DNA of 64,000 nucleotides from Thinopyrum elongatum. Its lineage: Eukaryota; Streptophyta; Magnoliopsida; Poales; Poaceae. The stretch spans positions 28,547,996-28,611,995 of the forward strand of contig CM022299.1 in the NCBI GenBank assembly GCA_011799875.1. The letters are read 5' to 3'. This document shows positions 43,690-55,111 of the stretch, one piece after another. The notes under the pieces were generated by a model, which did not search any database, was not told where the DNA came from, and saw nothing but the letters and a program-made list of their open reading frames with translations. How positions within the stretch are numbered: the stretch's first letter is position 1; each line of letters opens with the position of its first letter. The translations under genes were made by a program, and so were the position numbers.

Positions 43690-46600
43690 ATGGCAGCTAT
43701 GATGCAACAGTTCGAGCTTAACCGCCAGTTCATGGTTGGAATCATGGCTCAGTTTCCGCATCAGAACAACCAGAACCAGAACCCAGCTTCAATAACCTTG
43801 ACAGAGTTTACGCGACTCAACCCAACGCAGTTTCGCAACTCTGACAAGCCCCTGGATGCCGATGACTGGCTCCGCGACATCACTCACGAGATGGAGTCTG
43901 CTAATGTCGCCCCCGCCAACTTTGTCACCTTTGCGGCCTTTTTCTTAAAGGGCCCCGCTGCTCAATGGTGGGACACACACAAGCGTACTCTGCCTGTTGG
44001 AACAATCATCACTTGGTATGAGTTCCAGGATGCTTTCCGTACACGTTACATCCCTCAAGCAATTATGGAACGCATGAAGACCCAGTTCCGCAACCTCACA
44101 CAGGGCAATAAAACCGTCGAAGCTTATCAGCGGGAATTTCTTGATCTCTCCCGCTATGCTGAAGAAGACATCGCCACAGATGCTCGCAGACAGGAGAAGT
44201 TCCGTAATGGACTACACCCTGACCTCAAGCTTGCACTAGCTGCTCAAGACATCAATGACTTCTCAACTCTAGTGAACAAGGCTATTCTCGTTGAGACCGC
44301 TCAGATGGAACACAAGGACTCGCAGAAGCGCTATCGTGATGCTGGCTCATCTTCGGGCTCAGCACCGAAGCGTAGAGTTTGGATCCCCAACAACGCGTTC
44401 CGTCCCAATGCCCCTGCGCCAAGGAACAATGCTGCACTACGTCTGCCTCCTCCACCACCGAGGCCGTCAAAGGCTCAAGCTATTCAGAACCATGCCCCTC
44501 TTCGTCCTGAAGATGGTTTGTGTTTCAAGTGCCGCAAACCAGGCCACCAGGCTAAAGACTGCCGCCAGACTCAGAATCAGTTAGATTTTCCTCGTGCTGG
44601 CCGTGGATATGGCCGTGGCAACAATCAGACCCGCAACTATAATACTGGGTCTGCTTCACGTGGTCGTGGTCAGGCTTACAACATTGACATTGAAGAAGTC
44701 CAGGATCAACCTGCTACTGTGATGGGTACCCTTCTTGTTAACTCAGTACCTGCTTCTGTATTATTTGATTCAGGAGCATCGCATTCATTCATGTCTGAAG
44801 CATTTGCATTATCTCATGACTTTGCATTCGGAAAGATGAACCTGCCAATAGTTGTCCATACCCCTGGAGGCCAATGTCAAACCACTATGATGGCACATAA
44901 TGTCCCTGTTGAAATCGAGGAATTTGAATTCCTAGCTTCCCCTATTATCCTGAAGTCTTCCACCATAGACCTCATACTCGGAATGGATTGGTTGAAAGCT
45001 CACATTGCTTCTATCAATTGTGCCACTAAAGTCGTCCAACTTCTTCACCCCACCGATGAGATAGTGAACTATACCGCCCGCATTACTCGAGACGCTGAAG
45101 CTGAGATATATGTTATGAATGCTTTGAACGCCTCACCTCTGGAAGGGATCGAGAACGTTCCTGTCATTCGAGATTTTCCAGACGTCTTTCCAGAAGAACT
45201 TCCAGGAATACCCCCGGCTAGAGCTGTCGAGTTCGTCATCGACTTGAAGCCTGGCACCGTTCCTATTGCCAAGCGACCTTATAAGATGCCTCCGCATCAC
45301 CTTCTTGAGCTTAAGGAAGAAATCGACAAGTCACTTAAGAGTGGTTTCATCCGCCCCAGTTCCTCTGCTTGGGGAGCACCTTCACTCTTCGTTAAGAAGA
45401 AGGATGGAACTAACCGATTGGTTCAGGATTACCGGCCCATTAACCAAGCCACAATCCAGAATAAATACCCACTGCCCCGGATCAATGATCTTTATGATCA
45501 ACTCGCTGGATCATCGGTGTTCTCTAAACTCGACTTGAGGTTGGGTTATCACCAGATCCGTGTCCGTGAAGAGGACATTCCCAAGACTGCATTCGTCACT
45601 CGTTATGGCTCCTATGAATACACCGTCATGTCATTTGGCCTGACGAATGCCCCAGCTACGTTCTCCCGTCTGATGAATTATATATTCATGGATTACCTCG
45701 ACAAATTCGTCGTGGTATATCTAGATGATATTCTGGTCTATTCTAAGAATAAAGAGGAACATGCTGAACATCTCTGCCTTGTTCTAGAAAGGCTCCGAGA
45801 ACACCAGTTGTATGCCAAGTATTCCAAATGTGAATTTTGGCTTCCGGAAGTAACTTACCTTGGACATGTGATTTCCAAGGATGGGATTGCTGTTAACCCC
45901 GAACGAGTTCAGGCTATTCTCGACTGGACTCCCCCAAAGAATGTTAAGCAAGTCAGAAGTTTTCTCGGACTCGCTAGTTATTGCCGTCGATTCGTTGAGA
46001 ACTTTTCCAAGATTGCAAAACCATTGACATATCTGCTTCACAAAGGTGTTAAATTTGAGTGGACAGAAAAATGTCAAGAAAGCTTTCAGACACTAAAAGA
46101 TAAATTGACATCTGCCCCAGTACTAGCACCCCCGGATTTCCCAATGGATTTCGTGATATACTGTGATGCATCTCGTCAAGGATTAGGCTGTGTCCTAATG
46201 CAAGAGCGCAAAGTGATTGCTTATGCCTCCCGACAATTGCGTCCTCATGAAGAAAATTATCCCATGCATGATCTTGAACTTTCTGCGGTTATCTATGCCT
46301 TGAAGCTATGGCGACATTACCTTCTCGGTAACCGTTGCGAGATATACACGGATCACCAAAGCTTGAAGTATCTATATACTCAACCAGATCTGAACCTTCG
46401 TCAACAAAGATGGCTCGAAACAATTGCCGATTATGATATGAATATCTCATACACCCCTGGCAAGGCAAATGTAATGGCCGATGCTTTGAGTCGCAAGTCC
46501 TATAGCAACCATCTTATGGTTCAAGAAACACAACCTCTTCTCCATGAAGAGCTTTGCAAGTTGAACCTCCATATTGTCCCACAGGGTTATCTCAATACCC

Positions 46601-48054
46601 TGGTTGTCGAACCAGATTTGGAACACGGCATTAAGGTTATGCAAAGGTATGACACTGAAGTTGAAAAGATCAAGCGATACCTCGAGAAAGGAAAGCCGTC
46701 GGAATTCCATCTTGATGCAGATGGGATCCTATTTTTCCAACACCGTCTCTTCGTACCCAATTTCAAGAATGAGAGGGAAAACGTTATGAAGGAAGCTCAT
46801 GACACTCCCTTGTCCATTCACCCTGGTAGCACAAAGATGTACCGTGACATTTGTTAAAGATTCTGGTGGCCTAATATGAAGCGAGACATTGCTCGTTATG
46901 TTTCTGAGTGTGACGTTTGCCGCCGCGTTAAAGCCCAACATCAAAGGCCCGCAGGAGCTCTGCAACCCATGGAAATTCCTGAATGGAAATGGGACAAGGT
47001 CCAAATGGATTTCATTACTGGTTTTCCCAGATCTCAGAAGGGTCATGATGCTATTTTTGTTGTCATTGACCGATTCTCTAAGGTTGCCCACTTTCTGCCT
47101 GTTAAGGAGACAATCACTGCTAGCCAGTTAGCAGACTTGTATGTTTCCCGAATTCTGTCACTCCACGGTGTTCCGTTGGAGATCAGTTCTGATCGTGGCA
47201 GCCTCTTCACCTCCAGATTCTGGAATAGTTTCCAAGAAGCTATGGGAACTCATCTGTCTTTCAGCACCGCTTTTCACCCTCAGTCACAGGGTCAAGTTGA
47301 ACGAGTTAATCAAGTGCTCGAAGATATGCTTCGAGCTTGCGTCATCTCCTTCGGTAAGAAATGGGAGGAATCTCTCCCGTATGCCGAATTCTCTTACAAC
47401 AATAGCTATCAAGCTAGTCTGAAGATGGCACCGTTTGAAGTTCTATACGGTCGTAAGTGTCGAACCCCTCTAAATTGGTCAGAAACTGGGGAACGCTCAC
47501 TCGTCGGACCGGACATTATTCGGCAAGCTGAAGAACAAGTCCGTATTGTTCGTGAACATTTGAAGTCTGCTCAGTCTCGTCAGAAGAGCAACTATGACCG
47601 AAAGCACCAGGAAATAGTCTATCAACCTGGCGAGCAAGCTTACCTCCGCGTCACTCCGTTGAAAGGCACTCATCGGTTCGGAATCAAAGGCAAGTTAGCC
47701 CCTCGCTACATTGGCCCGTTCCGTATTCTTGCCCGTCGAGGAGAAGTGGCATATCAGTTGCAATTGCCGCCAAACCTTTCTCAAGTACATGACGTCTTTC
47801 ATGTATCCCAACTCCGCCGCTGCTTCAAGGATCCTATTCGAGCTGTGGATCATGAAGTGCTTGAACTACGGGAAGATCTGTCATATCCAGAATATCACAT
47901 CCGTATTCTTGATCAAGCTGAGCGTCGAACACGTCAAAAGTCAATCAAGTTCCTCAAGGTTCAGTGGTCAAATCATTCTGAAGATGAAGCCACTTGGGAA
48001 CGCGAGGATCGTCTTCGCGAAGAATACCCCTCTTTCTTTCAGTCTTCCTCTTAA
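43690..48054 (+). pseudogene. Tekay Gag-Pol polyprotein, one in-frame stop
   Basis: The frame is open from 43150 but the Gag-like sequence begins near 43620 ([17 protein letters not shown]). The first matching ATG is 43690. Order: Gag core ([10 protein letters not shown], about 43966), CCHC zinc knuckle (44521-44562), aspartic protease (FDSGAS, Asp codon 44767-44769; LILGMDW near 44971), reverse transcriptase ([11 protein letters not shown] with Asp at 45532; YLDD at 45718-45729), RNase H ([10 protein letters not shown], Asp at 46165; ADALSRK), integrase with D, D, E codons at 47008, 47191 and 47299 (D-x60-D-x35-E), GPY/F-type module, and chromodomain (47890-48040). A TAA at 46855-46857 lies within the integrase zinc region. 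The related remnant at 17740 has a sense codon there. Everything downstream stays in frame, so this is the only visible block. Without it, the particle would lack integrase core and chromodomain. Confidence 0.92.
46855..46857 (+). other. Premature TAA in the integrase zinc-binding region
   Basis: The stop interrupts the stretch between the [12 protein letters not shown] segment and FWWPNMKRDI. The relative at 16501-18327 has Gln at the aligned place, consistent with a single C-to-T change. No other nonsense or frameshift was seen between 43690 and 48054. Confidence 0.85.
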
Positions 48055-48090
48055 TTCTCGGGACGAGAATTCTTAATAGATGAGGAGAGT

Positions 48091-51000
48091 TGTAACACCC
48101 CCGGTGATTAGCAACAGTAATCACTTTTGATAATGACATGTTAGCATGATCAACAGTGCATAATCATCATGAGCATCATATTGCATTTCAACTCCTAAGT
48201 CAAATTCAAATTTAAATGAAAGTGGAATATAAAAGTTGTCCAACATAGGAGCTAAAATGTCAGATATATAGCAAATATTCCAGAGGCTATTCTAAAATTG
48301 AAACCAACATCATTGGAATTGGATAAGTGACTCGAACAACCTCAAACAGTGGATAAAGATAATATTTAATAACCATTTATTAAATCTGAAATAGATATGG
48401 AATTATGTTTTGTCCAAACTAATTTTAGGTGTTAGGGAATAATGCACTGGTATTTATGAACTAGGTCTCATGTTTTACAAAAACCATTTTGAGGCCTGAC
48501 TATTTACTAAACTGAGAAAGGAGAATAAAGAAAAAGATAAAAGAAAAATGAAACAGAAAAGAAGAAAGAAGGACCCCCCCCCCTCCGGCCCAACTGGGCC
48601 GAAGCCCAGCCGGCCGGCCCACTTGTGCCCCCCCCCTGGCCTATATGGCCCCAGCCGGCCAAACCCTAATCCCCCCCCCACTCCCCTCGCTCCCTCTCCT
48701 CCCCCCTCGTCTGGATCGGATCTCCCGATCCCGTCCGCCCCGTCGCCTACGCCAGCGCGACGCCGCCCCGTCGCCGCCTCCCCCTCGTCAGCCCCCACCT
48801 CCCGATCCAGATCGGGATCGGGATCGCGGGAACGGCCCCGTCGCCGACGCCGCTCGCCGACGCCGCCCCGCTCCCGCGCCGATCGGCCAGCGCCGACGCC
48901 GCCGCCACACCGACGTCGCCCCGTCCTCTCCTCTTCCCCGACCAGCCGCCTGGCGCTCGGTCGCCCCCTCCCTCGACTGGATCCGGATCGGGGCAAACCC
49001 CCGATCCCGTCGCCCGACGCCGCGACGACCTCGCCGCCGCCTGGAGCCCGCGCCTCCCCGCCAGCCTGCACCTCGTCTCCGTCGCCGTCGTCCCCGTCGA
49101 CCGCCCCGACCCCCCGCTGCCCCGTCCCTACGAGCACGGTGAGGCCTCGGGCCTCTTTTCCCCTCTCTGCTCCCGCACCTCGCCGCGCGCACCGCGCCCC
49201 CGTGCCGCCGCTCACCGCGCTGCGCGCATGCTCACGCGTCGCCGCGCCTCGGCTCGCGCCCGACCGCGCTGCGCGCGCCCCGCTCGCGCCCACTCCAGCC
49301 GCCACTGCCGCTCGTCCTCTCGCCTCTGCCTCCGCTCGCCGCGGCCACCCGCACGCGCGCGCGCCCCCACACCTCGCCCGCGCGCTCGTCCGCATCGCGC
49401 GCCGTGGCCCCGCGCTCACCACCGACCCGTCCAGCCGCGCCTCGCCGGCGCCCGTGGCCAGCGCCCGGGCGCACCCTGGACGCGCCCGCTCGGGCTGCGC
49501 CCACGCCCGCCCCGTGTGGCCGTATGGGCCACTGCCCGGTGGGCCCTGCCCCCCTGTGACGCTGACAAATGGGGCCCACCCCTAAAAACGATTTAAAAGA
49601 AATAGAAAATAAAAATAGAAATGAATAAAATAATTAATTAAATAATTAATTAGTTAATTAATTAGTTAATTAATCCTGATTAGGTTAATCTAATTAACTA
49701 ATTAGTGTTAATTAATCAGTAATTAAATTAATTAAACCTAATTAACCTAACAGCCTATGACAGGTGGGACCCACCCTGTCAGGTGGCTGCTGACGTCAGC
49801 ATGATGTCATGCTGACGTCATCAATCACTGTTTCGGATAATGTTGAATTAAATAATTAATTAAATTTCAGAAATTAATAAAAACTTTAGAAAATCATATC
49901 TTTTAAACCGTAACTCCGATGAAAATACTTTGTACATGAAACTTGCTCAGAACGACGATACGAACCCGGATACGCCCTCGGTATCTCCGTCAGATGCCCG
50001 CAGCTATAATAACGTTGAACAATTAGACCGATTTCGATAAATGAATAGTGTCCAACTTTAATTAAATAAATCCGAATAAATTCCTAAATTAACTAAATCA
50101 TTTAGTTAGGCAGTAGAACACCCCGGCATATCATTTAGGCATGTCATACATATTGTTTGCATTATTGCCGTGAATTTATTGTTTCTCTCCCCCTCCTTCT
50201 CTCTCGATAGACGCCGAGACCGACGTCGCTGCTATCGAGTACGACTACGCTACTGACGAGCAGCCCGTTGACGACCTCCCTCTCTTGCCAGAGCAACCAG
50301 GCAAGCCCCCCCCCTTGAGCATTCCAGATATCGCCCATTCTATTCTCCTGCTTGCATTAGATTTCGCTACTGTTAATGTATGCTCCTATTCTGATGCATA
50401 GCCTGCTGTTGTAACCTGTTCATTGCTATCTTACCTGCCTATGATAAACTGTTTAGTATAGGTTGGTATGAACCATCTGTGACCCCACCACCTTACTTTG
50501 TCGCCCCTGCTTGTTCATCGACGACTCGATCAACGTGATCGTCGATCAGAGACAGACGCCTCACTTCGCACCCCCTTAGTTGTACGACTCTGCGTAGTAA
50601 CTATCGAGTGCCGAGGGTGATACCTCGTAACGCACTCCTGATGAATACTCTGCAGCATAGCTGTACGGTCGTGGTCATCGAGGGTGATTCCTCCTTCTCC
50701 ATGTCCGATACGACTCTGTCGTGCAACCCCTCAGTGTGAACCTCGAGGGTGATACCTCTTACGTTCACCCTGATGATTATGACCACACGGTTACTTGACC
50801 TTTTCCACAGGCGGGTCCACCCTGGTGGGTACCCGCTGGGGATCTATGATTTCGGGTGTGCCGGAAGGGCACTCGAGTGTGACATTGTGGCGGAGCATCA
50901 GAGACTCTGATTGTCTCCGCTTGATACTAATTGAGCCTATTGGATTTGGGTGTGTGATCTGAATGGGTCGACGTGCCCTATACGCACTGCCACCACGCGG

Positions 51001-52139
51001 GATAATGGTTATGGGGCCCTCTGCGATGTACGTTTCGCCGAAAGCTTATCAGACGTCACGATTCACCGTGCGGGCTGATCGTCGGGATTGGGCTGGATAC
51101 TTCACTGGCGAGTTCAGTGTCGCGCCTGCACCCCGGCCAGCCACGCAACGCGCAGGGTGCCCAGGGCGATGGCCCGAGACCCCTGGGTGCATAGGTTAGT
51201 CCGGCGTGCTGACCTCTCTGCTGAGCCTAGGTAGAGCGCTGCTTCGTGTTGATCTTCCGAGGACGGGCATTACCCAGCAAGTATGTCCGGCCAGAGTTGA
51301 TCGAGCGTGTTGGGTAACAGTAGTGCACCCCTGCAGGGATGAATCTTCTATCGATAGCCGGTCCTACGGTAAAGGACGCTTAGTTTGTGTATCCCGATCT
51401 ACTACTTAAACTGGATACTTGTTACTTAATTGAAGCTTCGGGATTACTTTCTCGCTGGGAGTCGAGAAAGGATCTTTGAGCTGTACTTCAAATGTTTGCT
51501 AAATAAAATGCTATTCTACTCTCTTCTACTGCTGCAAGATGATGGCTTTGAGAAGATGTTTGAAGATGCTAGTCTTCGATAGGACTAGGCCTTTCACTCT
51601 ATTCTGGCATTTCTGCAGTCCAGTCCACATATACAGCCTTTTCTCCATTGATAATGTTGCATATGTAGTATAGATCCTTGCTTGCTGAGTACTTCGGATG
51701 AGTACTCACGGTTGCTTTATTTTCTCTTTTCCCCCATATACCCCACCTTGATGATACACCAGACGATGGAGTCCAGGAGCCAGACGCCACCACCGGAGCC
51801 TACTACCAGGCGGGTCCAGAGGGCACGTACTACTGGATCGAGCCAGCTGACCAGGAGTAGGATCGGAGGCTCCCAGGCAGGAGGCCAACGCCTTTCGATC
51901 TAGTGTCGCTGTTTGTGCTAGCCTTCTTAAGGCAAAACTTGTCTAACTATGTCTGTACCCAGATATTATTTGTATGACTGACTTATGTATTCGGATCTTC
52001 GGATCCCTGGTCTGTAATATTGTGGACCTCCGTTTATTTGTGTTTAGAGTTGTGTTGTGATATCTTCCCGTGAGTCCCTGGGTTTGATCGTACACATTTG
52101 CGTGTATGATTAGTGTACGATTGAACCGGGGGCGTCACA
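48091..52139 (+). mobile_element. Tekay 3' LTR
   Basis: Follows a purine-rich GATGAGGAGAGT. Matches the 5' LTR from end to end, except for C-run lengths, a divergent patch at 48800-48830 (against 38820-38880) and scattered single changes. It repeats the exon-like modules (50211-50300, 51750-51860) and the TGACGTCA palindrome (49791-49820). The 345-codon Pro-rich frame at 48548-49585 is the GC-rich LTR segment and not a gene. Confidence 0.9.
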
Positions 52140-52144
52140 TTGAA
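52140..52144. repeat. Target-site duplication TTGAA, right copy
   Basis: Matches 38110-38114. Confidence 0.9.
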
Positions 52145-53554
52145 GAAATGGATGATGTGCTAACCGAAGATTTTGATGTTGTGATGCACACCTTCGGCTT
52201 AATTATTTGTTGCTTCCATCCTTCTCTTTCTTCACTTTTATTGTACTTGTTGCAATAGAAGCATGCATATCATTTTTCTTTTGATTGATCCTCTTGGGAA
52301 CCCACGCCATGTTCCTTTGTCTCAGCTCTTGTGCACTAAGATTTTGTAATTCCTTCTTTTGCCAATACGATAAGCCGATAGGGCATCTCGGCTGTGATTC
52401 TGTTTTGACCAATGGCAATTCCTTTTTGGCCTTGTGCACCCTCAACTTCTTTTCTTCAGATTTGGCACTTTTATTTTTAACAATTGATTGCTCCACTTCT
52501 TTGCCTTTTGTAGCCAATGTCAACACTTTAATTGGCTCTTTGTTATTTGAGATCAAATCTGAAGTAGCACACTTACGACCATCTTTCTTGACCCGGTATA
52601 TTTGCTTGACCACCTCTTTCTTCATCCATGGGGTCCGGACCGATTCCTTATGACTGAAAATGTCTTTAACATGTGATTGTTCAAATGTTGATCTTCTCGG
52701 AGCTGCATAATATTGGTGAGATGGTCTAAAATAAGATGGAGAATGTGCCCTTGTATCATACCTGTCCCATGATGGATATGGATCTATATGAGCATAGGGA
52801 GGCATCCACGGCATTGGCATTGGCAGCACAAAATAAGGATATGAATATGTTGCTTTAAAATTCCCACTTTGCCAATACCGATCCTCATATTTGCGCCTTG
52901 CCGGTGATCTTGGTTTCTTTGCATGATTTGGCTGATAAGTATTCTTCTATTCACTCTTCTTTTGATATTTATCCAATAGTTCAGCGAAGGTGATTTTTGA
53001 TCTCTTACACTTGCGCTTATTTCGGCCTTTGTTTTCTTTTGGTTTGCTTTCATCAATCATTGGATTTGCTTGCTGCCCCCTAGTCCTTGGCATCTCCATT
53101 GTAGCTTTGATGGAATTCTCGCCCTCAAGATTATGTTCATTATGCCCTTCAACAACTTCTTTACTTGAAAGCTTGATCCAATCACCTGCAGTTTTTACCT
53201 TCTCTTTAAATGGATCGGCTTGAAGCAGCCGATGCAAAAACTTTCTGCCATCGAGACCAATTGGAATAGACTGGTCATCTCTTGGTGTCTCAACAAATTT
53301 CAATCATCCTTTATCAATGGCCAATTTAACTATTTGACGAAACATGTTGTAATCCTCAAAATTATGCTTGGACGAATCATGCAACTTACAATACATTCGT
53401 CCCTGGACAGATGGCTCAACATGGTGATCAAGAATTCTAATATAATTATTTCTCAACAACAAATCAAAGATTTGATCACACATGTTTGAATTGAAGGTAA
53501 TTTTTTTATTTTCTAGCCGATCTTGCTGTGAAAACGGCTTTGGAGTTAAGCAAA

Positions 53555-55111
53555 CACTACTAGAAAAAAGGCTGTTAGTGGCGCACCAGTTTTTGCTATT
53601 AATGGCGCACTATAGGTGCGCCACTATTAACACGCCACTAGTAACAAATAGTAATGGCGCACATTTGGTGCGCCATTAGTATCCCAGATAATAGTGGCGC
53701 ACCACATAGTGCGCCATTACTATGCCTAGAAGTGCGCCATTACTATCTGACTTAGTAATGGCGCACCACATAGAAGTGCGCCATTACTATCTGACTTAGT
53801 AATGGCGCACCATATAGAAGTGCGTCATTACTAACAATTTTTTTTCAAAAAAAAAATTTTCAAATTTTTTTTCAAAATTTTTTTTTTCGTTTTTTTCTTA
53901 ATCTCGGGTCACTATGGCTTAATCTCGGGTCAATATGCTTAATCTCAAGTCAAATCGCACTCCGTGGTCAAACTTTCCGGAAGGTCACCCATCCTCACAC
54001 TACTCCAGCCCCAGCATGCTTAACTTCTCAGTTCTATCCAACCCCAGCACCAGATCACTTAACAGGCACTTGTTGATATATCTATCATATCAATCCTATT
54101 AAACCTTGTTGATGTCTAGGACTTTGTTCATGTTATGAGTGTGATGAAATTTTGAAAAAATATTTCAAATTTCCCGGTCATATTACGTATCATATTTTGA
54201 ACATTTTTTCCAAAAAAAATAAAATTCAAAACCAATTTTTTTTCTGTTACTAGTGGCGCACCTAGCAAATGGTGCGCCATTACTAAGTTTGAAATTTTTT
54301 CCATTTTCCCCCCCTCTAGATCTTTAAAGCCCCGTATCTTTTATTCTATTGAATTCGGATATAACTTTTCGAGTAGATGATTTTTCATATAAAAAACTTT
54401 TTCATCGGAGTTCGTATGCAAAAGTTATGCCCATTTTACAAATTCTCGAGAGATTTTGCAAAAAATTCGAAAATTCATGTTTGTAAATTTTGCTGACAAC
54501 TAGACCACATATCACATGGGAATCTTATTTTTGTTTTATTTTTTTGACATTTCTATCATTTTCTTTTATTTTTTTTGAAACTGAAAAGGCGGTCCACCGG
54601 GGGGGGTGCGTTTGGTGAATTTTTTGGCCACCTCAGAAAGTTAGTAGTGGCGCACCGTGGGTGTGGTGCGCCATTACTAGTTAAAACTAGTAATGGCGCA
54701 CTTTCCCCTGGTGCGCCATTACTAGTTTTGAAAAAAAAATTGTTAGTAGTGGCGCACCGTGGGTGTGGTGCGCCATTACTAGTTAAAACTAGTAATGGCG
54801 CACTTTCCCCTGTTGCGCCATTACTAGTTTTGAAAAAAAAATTGTTAGTAGTGGCGCACAGAGGGTGTGGTGCGCCATTACTAGTTAAAACTAGTAATGG
54901 CGCACTTTCCCCTGGTGCGCCACTACTAGTTTTGAAAAAATAAATAAAAAAATTGTTAGTAGTGGCGCACCGTGGTTGTGGTGCGCCATTAGTAATATGG
55001 CCATTAATGGCGTACCTATATCTGGTGCGCCACTGCTATATAGCAGTGGTGCACCACATACATGGTGCGCCATTAATGTCCATATTAGCTATAGCCGTTT
55101 TTCTAGTAGTG
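53555..55111. mobile_element. CACTA transposon 2: short non-autonomous element in D gag
   Basis: Left end CACTACTAGAAAAAAGGCTG at 53555, right end its inverse TTTTTCTAGTAGTG at 55111, 3-base TSD AAA on both sides (53552-53554, 55112-55114), 1.56 kb. There is no coding capacity. Frames such as 54575-54943 are read-throughs of tandem repeats. The first 110 bases are nearly the same as the start of CACTA 3 (59319 onward), so this is a deletion derivative of that family. Confidence 0.9.
54640..54980. repeat. 102-base tandem repeat inside CACTA 2
   Basis: Units start at 54640, 54742, 54844 and 54955 (the last partial), each with GTTAGTAGTGGCGCACCGTG, GTGCGCCATTACTAGTT and the inverse AACTAGTAATGGCGCAC. 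Each unit is an internal inverted repeat, so the array can form serial hairpins. An in-frame reading gives a repetitive peptide, which I do not consider a gene. Confidence 0.85.

Larger units (their letters stand above)
38115..52139 (+). mobile_element. Nearly complete Tekay-clade chromovirus LTR retrotransposon
   Basis: A 14.0 kb element with long LTRs (38115-42208 and 48091-52139), a perfect 5-base TSD (TTGAA), an initiator-Met primer-binding site at 42212-42224, an extra ORF (42606-43343), gag-pol with a C-terminal chromodomain (to 48054) and a purine-rich tract (48079-48089). Long LTRs plus a chromodomain place it in the Tekay/Del group of Ty3/gypsy. The LTRs differ by few substitutions by eye, so insertion is recent relative to its hosts. 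One in-frame TAA blocks pol. Confidence 0.92.

Noticed and set aside
54575..54943. 122-codon frame with repeated VVAHRGCGAPLLVKTSNGAL units
   Set aside because: It is a read-through of the 102-base non-coding tandem array in CACTA 2. There is no start context and no homologous frame elsewhere.
54640..54980. Array resembling a CRISPR-type repeat
   Set aside because: Units are contiguous with no unique spacers, and lie inside a plant DNA transposon.
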